A stretch of DNA of 64,000 bases. Source: Adenanthera pavonina. Taxonomy: Eukaryota; Streptophyta; Magnoliopsida; Fabales; Fabaceae. The stretch's first letter is position 1; each line of letters starts with the position of its first letter. The DNA lies in assembly GCA_026686845.1 (NCBI GenBank), contig JAIVEN010000002.1:25580001-25644000 (forward strand). Reading direction: 5' to 3'. The notes under the pieces were generated by a model. That model saw only the letters and a list, made by a program, of their open reading frames with translations. It was not told where the DNA came from and searched no databases. Below are positions 12,830-25,416 of this stretch, one piece after another. The position numbers and the translations under genes are program-made.

Positions 12830-13870
12830 TTACATAAGTACAACGATCACTACATAATAGTGACTACATAATAGTCTATGTCCATAAACTTTATATCTTA
12901 GCCAACAAAGCAATGCTTCCTCATCGTCTTTCATTGCAACATAGGTTTCTCCAGCTCTATCAGATGATGACATTAGTTCAACACATCGAGGAAGCCAATT
13001 TTTATCATTTTTAATAGTTGGGATTCTTTTAATTTCAGCAACTACTTCTGCAATTGATGTGCCGGGTGATGCAATAATATTTGTACGCTTCTTGGAGGCA
13101 CTTGCAATTCTACTAACTGCAGAAGCTATCTCCTGTGAGGGTGCACCTTTCTTCTTCTGCTTACCATAATAAGATCCATCCCTCTTCCTCTTGCCTAAGC
13201 TTTGATCAGTGCTGCGAGAACTAGTTAAATTGATATTTTGCATGTCTAATTTAAGTCCCCCTACTTTCTCCAGCACCCCCTCCACCAAGGATTTCATCAC
13301 TATCACCTGATCCTTCCTCAACATCGACACCAACCTAGGTTGGACGGCAGACATCATCATCTTCTTCCATGGCAGTTGGTATATTACCTAAATTAGGTGA
13401 CCATGCATGTATGCTAGATGCCCCGGAACACTTGAACAATGTCGTGAACTCCTTGGAAAAAGAAAGCCGACTTTGCATGTATCTCTTATATAGTGGATTT
13501 TCTTGCATGCATGTAAACAATGAAATTAAATTAATATACTTCAGAAAAAAAATATAAAGAAAATGGCATTACACTATTATTCCATACCAGTTCTTTCTTT
13601 GCCCACCAATCACGTCGAGTAGTAAAAGTATTGTATTTTGGACTCCATCCTAAACTTGTTTCATTAGCAAATAACTTGTACCAAGCAGACCATTTTTTTT
13701 TAAGATTATCTCATTTGTTTCTAAATTGCATCTTAGTCAAATTTCTTCCTATTTTTTCATTGAAAGCAGCCATAACTGCTTTCCACTCATTCTTTGATAG
13801 GTTACCTCCAATGCATTCATTCTTACCAAACTATTCTAAGCATAATTTGATAAATAGCTCAGTTAAATAG
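12830..13870 (-). pseudogene. Harbinger ORF1 (Myb/SANT-like DNA-binding protein) pseudogene
   Basis: Minus-strand translation of about 13870-13580 reads 'LSKNEWKAVMAAFNEKIGRNL', 'TKMQFRNK', then after a stop 'DNLKKKWSAWYKLFANETSLGW' and 'TTRRDWWAKKE'. This is the Myb/SANT-like (Myb_DNA-bind_3) domain found in plant ORF1 partners of Harbinger transposases. A second block, about 13360-12876, is basic (GKRKRDGSYYGKQKKKG) and ends with a short helical C-terminal motif typical of these proteins (PRCVELM, then LLCWLRYKVYG). Two in-frame stops interrupt the first block. It lies just upstream of the transposase on the same strand, as expected for one element. Confidence 0.78.
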
Positions 13871-16529
13871 TGATCTCATGTAACCTTTTTTTTTCTCCGT
13901 TGCTTATAGTTAGAAATTTGACCTTATCATCAAAATAATGCATTCAGTAAGTCCACATGTGGAGTTATTGTCTCTAACAGTAACTTACTTTAATATAGTC
14001 AAATTTAAAAATCACGCTTAGATGATATAGATTAAAATCAATACAGATTAAAATAATACTTAATTAAAAATCATGCTTAGATGATACTAACTATGGAGGT
14101 TTCATTAAAAATTTAAAAATCAATACAGATTAAAATAATTAAATTAAGAAACTCCAAAATGCAAGAGATAAGAAATAAATACAAGTCTATAGGTGAATTA
14201 GCTTGATGACATATACCCAGACAACATAGCATATGCATATAAACAAAGCAGTCAAACTCCATTTTACAAATGTAACTAGTTTTATACATAGAGAAAAGGA
14301 AGAAATTGAAATTTCTAGAACTCAATTTATGCATATACTATGGCAAGTTGTTACCATTCTATGTTTCAATCAATTCATTATTTTATTCACAATATACAAC
14401 CCATTCATAGAATTAACCAATAGAAAAGTGCAGCAATAGGATGAGCACGTTAAGCCCTAAGCATATAAAAGAAGAATAAACTAAAGGCTTGAGGTTTAAG
14501 CATATCTGGTTTCTTGACATTTCTCTCTTAATTTTCTACTTAAATATATAAATCTTTGCATTTGCCTCATTAAAACCTTTAATTTTATTGGACTATGCGT
14601 TTTATTCCTTGCATAAATTTTCTTTTTAAAAGAAAGGTCTTCCTGATCTCAACAAGTGGAGAGATCAAACCAAAACCTTTAGAAGGTTTTGCCACATTCC
14701 AAAGGGAAAATGACACATGATGACCAAGCTTGAAACATCATGACACATAAAGAAATGACACACAAGAACCAAGGTCCTTAATTGGAAGCAATTCAGAAAG
14801 ACAAAATTACCAAGAATGATAAGTGCAAACATCATTTTATTAGCCACTCGCAGTTCTGATATTTGAGGAATATGATGATGGCATTCATACTGAATTTGCT
14901 CTCAAGTTCATTAGATCATCCAAGAGTGGATTAATTCAAGACGAATGAGATGGATTATTGTTACATCATAATAAAGTAAGTTGGCAACAATTAATCCAAA
15001 TAGTGAATATAGTAAAAACTTCAACTATGCAAGGATTACTATGCATTACAACTGACTTTCAACTAGTCTAATTAATCACATGCAGCTTCAAGATCAATTC
15101 AATGACAAAAATCTCTAGATTGCCAACTTACCTAGAATAGGGTAAAAAGTAACTTAGTTCAATGTTGCTTCAAAATATTGATAGAAAACAAAAATAATTA
15201 ATTTTACTTCTGCTTGAAAATAAAAGAATCAAGAATTTTACAACAAAGATGTTGAAAAAGAAATAAAAGATAGTCCCCAACCAAAAGTAATTTTTAGGCT
15301 ATAGAGCTAGATATTAACAAAAATAGCAAAGATTAAACACCAAAAGAAGTAAATAAGATGGACTTATATAAGGTTCCATAAAAGACTCATGTCATGCCTG
15401 ATACAGAAACAATGAATGGCTCAACGGTTTTTAGTTGAACCAAAATTTTGATTAACGGCCTGATACATGTAAAAATATAATGTACATTTAAACCACAAAA
15501 AAAAATTATGGAAATCGTTAATTAGAAATGATATTAATGGATTTAAACATTGTTTACTTGTCTGTTAACAGTAGTAGAAACCATTATGCATATGATAACC
15601 ATTACACTCATTCACAAAAATCAGCGATTAGAAGTTCATGTAGCAGAAACCATACATAAGACTCGAAATGTAAAAGACAAATCAAAATATGACACTAGAA
15701 TATCCAATTGACTCAATGAAGAATCATAATTAGTACCAGGCAAGAGAGACTCACAGAGATTTCGCTAACAGCAAAGTATGTTTGTGGGTTTTGGGTTTCA
15801 CACTTGGCGGCTTTGGGAAATTAATGACCATGGCTAAAAAATGTCCTTCAAGCACAAATCTAAAAATACAAAGAGATAGAGCTATGATGACACCGGACTC
15901 ACACATCAAGCAACACAATCACATATCTAAAAAGATAAGATTGAGAACTCACTAGAATCATCGTTTTGACAAGTCGATGGTGCATGTTTCGGAAGCTACC
16001 GATGACGTCGTCCAAGGAATAGAGGAGACCACCTGAGAATGAGCACATCCAACAAGATGACGCCAGCGGTCACAAGGAACACAATACAAACGCTGATAAA
16101 AGAAGGGAGGAAGTCAACGGTCCGAATGAGGGAGGCATCAATGGACAGTGAGGCCGGGTTTTCAGACCTTGTCGGTGACGGAGTACATTAGCGAGAGAAG
16201 AAAAAGCAAAAGTAGAGAAAAAAGAGTGGCTCGGTGTGCTTTACGTTGGCCAAAGAAAAAAGAGGGTCACAACGGTCATCTGCATTATCATTAATGCTGA
16301 ATGTATCATTATTTATTTTAATTAAAAAATAGAATAATCTTAACAATGGTTTTCTAAACGAAAAAGGTGGTCTATGAGTGTGTTAAGAAAACTTTCGTTT
16401 AGAGCCCACTTCATTTTTTTAAAATGTTATGTTTGTGACAGTCAAACACACCGGACTCAAAAAGTCCAGTCAAAAACTATGGTTGAGTTTATAGAAAGAT
16501 GAACCAAACATTCACTAAGTAAGGTTTTT

Positions 16530-19400
16530 GTATAATTATTTTTGGAATAAATAAAGCATTGCATTAATAAAACAAAAGGTGCAAAGAAGAAACAAAAATT
16601 ACATTAACCTCTCGTCATTTACCATCTTCAAATAGGAAGGTGAGAGGTGGGGTTCATAAGGGGTAAAATTACATTTTGACCCTTTATTTAAATTGTGGGA
16701 AAAATTAATAATTTTTTTATTCCATGTCAGAAAATACGTGGCATCCATTAATCCCACGTGACATTTGCTTTTACTATGATAACAGAGAAAAAGTATCGGG
16801 ATCAATGGTCAAAAAGTAAAAGTTCAAGTAGGTTAATTTTGAATGTTAGGGATTTTATATGCAGCTCATTCAATGTTAGGGGTTTTCTATATTTTAACTT
16901 TCATCTTTTCGAGTCTGATAGGAAACGGGTGATTCATCACCCAATTACTCTTGTCTAATCTTTCCTTCAAGCTTTGTCTTGCCTTTTTATCCAAAAAAAA
17001 AAAAAGCTTTATATTAATTTTTTTTTTCAATTTACTAGATTTTATTAAAAAAATTTTGTGAATATGTACTTAATTTATTTTCAATAGTTAATCTTTTGTT
17101 ACTGACTTTAAATTTTATCAATCTAAGACATAAGACAAATATTTATTTAACTAATTAGATTTTTCTTCCATGTCAAACATGGATAATATAAACTTTCAAA
17201 ATAAAAAAAATAGTGCAGTTCAATTATCCCTTTAATTTATACTCCTCCAATTTATAAAAATTATCATTTTAGAGTTTTTCACATGAATCAAGAAAATCAT
17301 TCAATGATTCAGATTATTGTAAAATTTAATAGTATTTTACTAAAATTACCTTAATTTAAATACCATCTTAAATGATTCATTTGATATTAACGAATGGTAA
17401 AATAATAAAACAAGTAATTAGTGTTTTATTGAAATTTTAAAGTAACAAATATTGTGAAAAAACTTTAAGAGCCATAAGGTGACAATTTTTATGAATGAGA
17501 GGAAGTAATTATCTAATATTCAATACCACCAACTAATTCATGTTTAAATATTATGGGCCCTAAAATATATATTTATTTATATTTAAAATGTTCCTTATGG
17601 GTTAAAGCATGATTGTATTTCCAAGGCCCTTATGGGTTAAAGCATGATTATATTTTCAAGGTATTAAAAATCAGACTAGTCATTGAATCTATTAAGTTAT
17701 TAGTTCAAAATTCAATGATTCAACTGTGTTTGACTAGTAGCTATAAAATTAATAATTTTTTTAATTTTATATGTTATATATTATTAAAAAATATTATTAA
17801 TAAATTTCATAACCTAATATTAAAATTTAAATAGGCTATTATTAATCTATAATCATATTTTGAATTCAGAATGATCAACTGATATTCTATTTTTATATTA
17901 TTTGTTAAGTAAATTTATCATCATTAATAATTATGTATGATAATAATGCATATATGATATTATAGGACTAAACTTATATATTTTTTCTGATATGTTTTTT
18001 ATGCTATTTTTCAATTAAAATTTAATATGTATGCGACCTTTTAAATTTTTTTTTAAGTTTAACAAGTTAATACTTTTAATATATAATTAATAACTAAATT
18101 TACAATATATTAAAAAATAATCAACATGTTAACTTTTAATTAAGAACAAAGCAAAAAACACATAAGAACAATCATATAAGTATCTTTTAATATTATAATG
18201 TAGAAAGAAAAAAATTATACAAAAAATAATGTTATTTAGCACTAAAAATAATGTTATTTTATTTTAAAAACTAAAAAAATTGAAAAAAATGTTGACCGGT
18301 TCAAATTGGTTCTAGACTATTTCATACCAAATTATATCGGTTCTTTACTGATTCTCACCAATTATGTAATCCACCAGTTCTAACATTCTTTTGGACTGGA
18401 CTTGACATTGGTTGCTAGTCTAATAGGTCAAACCAACCCGGCCAATCTGATCCAATTTTTTATACATCGGTATTCCCTACATATCTTAGAGATGAACTAG
18501 GAATATTCATTTTAAATTTGAACCGGATAAATCAAAATTTGATAACACAAATTTATTTTATTTTATTCATTTTTAATGTTTTAGCTTTTTTTGTTTTAAT
18601 GTAAGAGTTAAATGTAAATTAAAGATCAATTTTTAACAATGATTTTTTTTAAAAAAATGTTTTAAATTTAAATTAAATTTGCACAATCCAAATATTATCT
18701 TTAAAGATAAATATGCAAAGCTCATCTTTGAGACCGAGGGTTAAAACATGTACCCAACTTTTCTTTTTAATTATTTATTTTTTAAATTTTATTTCTTTTA
18801 TTTCTTATTATAAGTTATATTGTAAAAAAATTGAAATACGTGAAATATAAGTAATTTTGTGAATATTAAATATTTATTTTTATATTTATTTCTTATTAAA
18901 TAATTATGATAGAGAAAAATTAAGAAAGATACAATTAAGATATGTTATAATTTAATTAGAGTAGTATTAGAAAGCTATAATAAATTTTACAAAATTTAAG
19001 AATTTTAATTACTTTTAACTTTTTTTTATGCATAAATCAATTTAAAGTGAATAGGAAATAGAGGGAGTAAATGTGAAAACATTTTGGATTTATTACCCAG
19101 TTTGGTTACCTTATGGAAATGGAAAGGTAAACATCCATTGCACCATGTTCTTTTTTTTACCAGAATTCATTGCACCCAATTCAATGTATTTAATCTGTTA
19201 TTATACCTCTCTCATAAAAAAATCTATTATATCTCTATCTTCATTATTTTGTAATAACCATATATTTTTTATCATTTTTTACTCAGGAGTATAAAAGATG
19301 TTTTTTATCGAAAAAATCATTTTCTTATTCCATTCTCTCTTTCCATTTCATTCCATTATGTGTACCAAGGTTTATCTTTATATGTAACGCCTTTGAGTCC
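16530..19400. other. AT-rich intergenic DNA between the Harbinger element and the GATA gene
   Basis: No supported gene. Contents: a Stowaway-like MITE at 17242-17505; a 37-base tandem duplication at about 17590-17660 (GGTTAAAGCATGATT in both copies); and a degenerate repeat at about 17660-17860 that resembles about 63470-63670. The right end TAGAGGGAGTA at about 19057-19067 looks like another Stowaway-type terminus, but its partner was not found. Confidence 0.5.
17242..17505. mobile_element. Stowaway-like MITE
   Basis: Inverted ends CTCCTCCAATTTATAAAAAT and, from the other side, CTTCCTCTCATTCATAAAAA continue inwards as a diverged hairpin. A TA dinucleotide is present on both sides (17240-17241 and 17506-17507). 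Size, ends and TA target site fit Stowaway (Tc1/mariner-derived) MITEs. It is non-coding. Confidence 0.65.
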
Positions 19401-19969
19401 AGTGGCCCATAGGTTAAAAGGAAAGCAATCTCATTCACTCTGCATCAGAATCAGGTTTAATTTCATAATTCAATTCACTGTAAAGTTCTCCTCTCTCTCA
19501 ACTATACTCACATTATTTTGAAGTAATTGCCTTTTTTTTTTCAGTGATTTAGATGATAAGTTGCGAATTATCTATGTAATTTTCACTTTTTTTTTTGTTT
19601 GAACCATGATTTTGTTCTTTGTAAATCGATTAACAAAGTTTTGTTTTTCTTTTTCGTATAGCGATCGGTCGATCAATCTCCCCTTAACATTTTTATTGAT
19701 CTTATCAATATTACTTATTATTAGTCTTCTTATAGATTTTATTTATTGCTATGATTCATATTTATACATTGGTGAATAATCACATAATACTCTATATTTT
19801 TTATTATTCTTGAATTTTTACTTATGATTATGGGATTTTTTTAGTTTATAAAAAAAATGAAATTTATAGGAAAATTGATGCTTGGACTCTAGCGAACAGT
19901 GACAAATCTCGAGCTTCATATGAGGGGACAAAAATGAAAGCTATACGATTTTTTTTTTGTTTTGTTTTT

Positions 19970-19992
19970 GGGGGGGGGGGGGGGCGGGGGGG
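19970..19992 (+). repeat. Poly-G tract (G15-C-G7)
   Basis: Fifteen consecutive G, one C and seven G directly follow a T-rich run. It lies about 600 bases upstream of the GATA start codon, in its 5' flank or a 5'-UTR intron. It could form a G-quadruplex on the plus strand. Homopolymers of this length are also prone to assembly error. Confidence 0.8.
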
Positions 19993-20598
19993 TGCAATTA
20001 ATTTTTTTTTTTACAAATAAAAGTATACAAATTTTAAAAGAAAATTTGAAGTATGGGAACAAGCACCCCTACTTACCCCTTTGTAAATTTGTCAATGCTT
20101 GCGAAACATAGTTTAAAATTATCATCGATTTTTTATTTTTGGCATTGCATTTTCTTTTTTCCCCCTTAGTTTACCTGTTACATATGAAATAATGTGATTT
20201 TTTTTATAATTCCACAACCTTCATTAGACTTATTTAGACTTGAGTCCAACTTCTAATACAATACTATGTATATATTGTAAATTGATTTGTGTGCATATGA
20301 TTGAATTGATTAAATATTTATTTTATACAATGTTATAATAAACAATATCTTCAAATTTTATTTGATCTAATTTTTCTCTCAGATAATTAAACTTATATTG
20401 ATTACAAGAAACACTATTTTATTTTTTTGAGATTAAAAAAACTCTTTTGAATGAATGCACTTAAACATATGTTACTCTTTTCTAAATGTTACCATTTTAT
20501 ATATTCTATTCTTATGGTAATTCTTGTTTGGCAATTCTAGCTGATACCCTTTTCATATGTTCCATTTTTATTTCTCAGATTTGAGTTCTGCAACAAGT

Positions 20599-23500
20599 AT
20601 GGATTTCCAAAAGATGAAGCAAGTTGATGAATCATCCAGCAAGAAGGTGAATCAAGTGAAAGGTCCCAACAAGTTTGACTTGAATCTGATGCCAGAAACT
20701 TCAGAAAGTGAAGAGTTTTACATTGAAATATTTGAAGGTGTAGAAACTCCTCATGTTTCTCTGAATCTCACTAATAAAGTAAGTTCTTGATCTATCATAT
20801 ATATATATATATATATCATTTGATTTTCAATTACAATCTTCTCTACAAAATGACATAACTAATTCTTGACATGAATGAATGAGACAAAGGCTGCAACCAT
20901 ATATATGTGGTTAAAGTGGTTGAAGAGGTAGAGATAGAGATAGAGAGATGCTCAATAATTAGGGAGTTGTTCTTCGTTTTGTGGAATTCTTTCAGAAACT
21001 ATTCTATGTGAAAAAAAAATGTAATATGCATTCTTTCAATTAAAGTACTCCATGGTAAAGTTAGAGAGAGATAGGAAAATGTGTGGTGAGACTCACATGC
21101 ATAGAGGTGGAACCCGCCACTTTAATCTTATTTCTCTCTAACTTTACCTCCGTGAAAGTAATTCAGAGGATCCACGTTTTAAAATACACAATTGATGGAA
21201 ATTGATTTGCAACTTGATAAGAAACTTACCACACACAACATGTTAAGCCTTGTAGCTGTAAGATACCTACTTATCCACTTTTTCAGCTTCATCATCCTTG
21301 CAAAGCTTCTCCTTTTGGTTCATAGGAGTATTCTTAGCTTTGATATCTTCCATGTGCAATATTTTTAGCATTTTTCCTTCGTATTTTTTTTAATTTCCTG
21401 ACAAATGAAGAATTCATTTGAATTTTGTTGGATCTCCACTATGCTATCAATCCGAGATCATCCATATCAAAGGTTCACATCATTTCTAGCTGGAACTAAT
21501 CAGTGAGCATTAAGTTGCTTCTATCTAAAAGATCTTCCACATAAGGAGAAACAAAAAAGGATGTCAAGTTCATAATCTTTCACATAAAAAGCAGATTCTA
21601 ATGGATTTTTGTAACAGTATATCAAGTTCTTGGTGCCTATAATTAAGGTCATTAAAAAGCCTTGTTTAGCTTCATCATAAATCTCTTGTTATTGGGAACC
21701 ATTAATAAATATTAACTTATAACATCCATTTGGTATTACTTAATTAATTCTGGCTCTTTTGTGTAGTAACTGCAAGAAGTAACCTTATGATCTCAGGTCT
21801 AGCAAAAAAGTTCAAAAGGGTCAGAATAATCTATCCCAATATAGTTTGAGCATGCTAATCCCTAAGCCCTGCTTTTTTTTTTTTATGGGGTTAAGAATTT
21901 AACTTGGTTTTGTATATACCTTTGTAACCCCAATGACATTTCTATTTTGTGGTATGCCCACCAACTCCTAGGTTTTTATCATAGATAACTCCTTCTACAT
22001 TGCGACCATCTATTTCTAATTCTTTTCGGCTTCATCACAACCAGTAAATTCACATGCTACGACGTTATATTTTTGGCTTCATCATAACCAGTAGATTCAC
22101 ATTTCTATTTTAGGTTGTCCTAATGCTATATATCTTTCATTCTTCATGAAATGCATGTCTTTGCTTATCACTATATTTTTTGTTTGGAATTATAGAGACA
22201 CACTTTGGAATCAAAAGGTTTCCGTATGAGTAGAAGCAAAATAGAATATATGCATTACAAATTTAATAAGTGGCCAATTAAAAATGATTCAAAGGTAAAA
22301 TTGGAGAGCAAATCATTCCTAAAATGTCAAAGTTTAGATATGTCGGGTCAATTTTATAGAATGATGGTGAAATTGATGGGGATGTTATGTATAGGATACA
22401 AGTTGGGTGATTAAAGTGGAGAAAAGCAACATGAGTTATTTGTGATCGCAAGATACCTACTAAGATTAAAAGAAAATTTTACAGAATAACTATAAGGCTA
22501 GCGATACTATATGGTAGTGAATATTGTGCTTTGAAAGGACAACAAAAGCATAAGATAGGAGTAGCAGAGATGAGAATGTTGAGATGGATGTGTGATCATA
22601 CAAAATTGGATAAGATATGAACTGACTGTATAGGAAGGAAAGTTGGGGTAGCACCTATCGAGGAGAAAATGGTGGAAAATCATTTAAAGTGGTTTGGACA
22701 TGTACAAAGAAGAGGGCAAGAGGAGCCAGTGAAGAGAGTTGATCAAATAGCCTGGAGCCCGATCAAAAGGCATAGAGGAAGACAAAAAAGGACACTAAGA
22801 CAAGTTATAAGGAATGACCTTTTGAAAAATAATTTATCTAAGGGGATGGCGCTTGATAGAGTCCATTGACGTCATATGATCCATGTAACCGACCCCACAT
22901 AGTGGGATAAGGCTAATATTGTTATTGAATGAAAAATTTTGTAGGCTTTGGACAAGGCGTTGTCACTTGAAAAAAATGCTAAAGACAACCTTTTTTCTCT
23001 AGTTTATTGCAAATACAAGCAAATACTTTCGGAAGTTCATCATAGGTTTGAACCCATATAAACTATGCTTCAAATGGTGTTTTGGTCCTTCATCGCATTA
23101 ATTTGTCGGAAGTTTGTTTTGGAGAAATATATATATATATATATGGCTTTGCTAGTTTACCTTTACCTAAACCCATTAATTGTCGTCAAGGAGAAAATCT
23201 AGAAGTTGTTGCGTAATTGTGTCATAATCTTCCTCGGTGCTCTTGAACTCCAATAAGGCCTCCACTTGATTAACAAAATATGTTCTAAAAAGTAAGAATA
23301 AGGCAAAAAATTCATTTTAATGTGTTTAGTAGTCAATTATAACTCTTTTATTAAAAATTTCAATATCTCTAATAGTCAATAATAATTCTTCTATTAAAAA
23401 CTAAACACGTTAAAAATGAATTTTCTCTCTTATTCTTCATTTCTTGAAACTCATTTTATTTATATCAAACATGATATAACTTCCCAACCAGTTGTGCGGC

Positions 23501-25362
23501 CTCTCGCTTGTAGAACACAAGATATACTGCCAGCTCCAACTCTGTTTAGAGATGGCAGTATTTGTCACTGAAGTATGGTCTTTTCTTTAGGATAGAGACA
23601 TGAAAGATTGAGTGTATTGTTATTGAGGGGATAGGTCCGATTCATACACTAGTTACTCATATTTGGCTAGCTATGACTGGCCCGTAAAATTTAGGACTTG
23701 GTTTCTCATTGGTCTTCCATAGCTAGAACTTCAGTTTTTAGGGCCTCACCCAGAAAAACCATGTCCTTAATATCAATTAACATCACATTCCTCCTCTTTT
23801 TATGTGCTACAACGTTAATTTCATAGACTTCCATTAGGCATTCAAATTATCCTTTAATGCTCTTAGTGTTGAGTTCCTCTCTTTGATCTTAGGATTCATT
23901 ATCACTGAGGAAAATAGCTCCTACAACTTGAAAGATTTTTTTTAGGGGGGCTGGGGTTGTCACGACCATAGAAAGCCTTGAAGTGGGTTATTCTTGTGGA
24001 CCTGTTATAGGTGATTTTTTTTTGTAATAAAAAGGGCTAAGCCCAAGGAATAATTAATTAAGTCAGCAGCTATAATGTCTTTACACAACAAGGGCCCCAA
24101 AACACCCTGTAGGAGCACAATCAAGAACAAGCAAATTACATCATAGATATAAGTCTTCAAACCCCTGTCCACCACTTCAATTTGCCCATCTATATTAAGG
24201 TAATCATGAATAATAGTTGAAAGAGGTTTCGATAGATTTGAGTAGCTCTTTACAAAGTTTGCTAATTTGTCCTAGTTAAGACTATGGACTTGTGAAAGGC
24301 TATGGGACTCCACCACCTCTTTAGCAAATAGTCTAATTCCTAAGGTGGAAAAGGCTGAAAAATGGTATAAAGTGGGCATACTTAGTGAATCTATCCATTA
24401 TCACCGTGATTACATTCTTCTTGTGAGATTTGGGAAAACCAGTGATGAAATCCATGTCTTATTATGGTATGGGTAATGGCTACAATGTACCAAAGGCATC
24501 GTTAACTTGATATTTGTTCTTCTAACATGTCTCACACCAAGCCATATAGGTTTGAATATATCCATCTCATCCCATTACACCAAAGTTAATATACTATTGT
24601 AAGTGCATAAATGGCATGAATGTCTTCCTACGAAAGAATCATGGAATTTCCTGATGAGCATCTATGTCTCGTGAGAATCTTCTTGGGATGACCAACCTCT
24701 CTTGATACATTCAACACCCCCTTTGAATGCTATAACCCAAGGAGGGTAGTGCTTCTTGTCCGACCTCTAATTGATGTAGAAATTTCTTCAATTTTGCATC
24801 ATGTTGAATTTTAGCTTCTAAAGTGACCATATCTAGATTCTAACAAATATACGTGTGTACGTAACTCCATTTCTTCTCTCCAATTCTTCTAGAGAATGCA
24901 TCAACCAACCTATATTATTTTCCGAGTTTGTATTGTGTTGTATTATTTTCCTTCTAGGCACTCCATTTTGGTCTTGCTGAACTCACGTTTCTTTAGGTTG
25001 ATCATGAGCTAGTTCTATTTTAATATCCCTAATGCCTTGTGGAGGTGAGACGTATATATGATGAATTAGGTCAATGTTGTAGATCGGCATGTCGTTGAAA
25101 TCAAAAAGACCAACAGATAATTGAATAAATAGGACTTGAATATCTTATTCATTAGTGATTGAAAGAAGGATGGGGAATTGGTCAAACAAGAAGGAATCAC
25201 CGTAAATTCATAGCATCTTTATGGATCTAAAATGCTATTTTCTTCTCATCTTCTTGCTAAAATAAATTAGTGCGAAGATTCCAAGACATACCTATATATC
25301 AATATAGCATCCATGCTCCAAGCTTGATATATAAAGATAGATGAAGATGAAAAGAGAAGATG

Positions 25363-25416
<54 letters not shown>

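Larger units (their letters stand above)
10563..16520 (-). mobile_element. Probable PIF/Harbinger DNA transposon, inactive
   Basis: Transposase and Myb/SANT-like ORF1 remnants lie on the minus strand inside this interval, which is the two-gene layout of PIF/Harbinger elements. Candidate ends are GGGCTCGGTTGG at the left (about 10563) and, read in reverse complement, GTGAATGTTTGG at the right (about 16520). Similarity continues inwards (TTGGTT, TATAAA). Both resemble the GGG-(N)-TGTTTGG ends of this superfamily. No clean 3-bp target duplication is visible. The stretch 13871-16500 would be the element's 5' leader and introns. It has no recognisable coding sequence, and a GC-richer stretch at about 15960-16300 could be the leader. 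The coding identification is firm; the ends are tentative. Confidence 0.6.
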
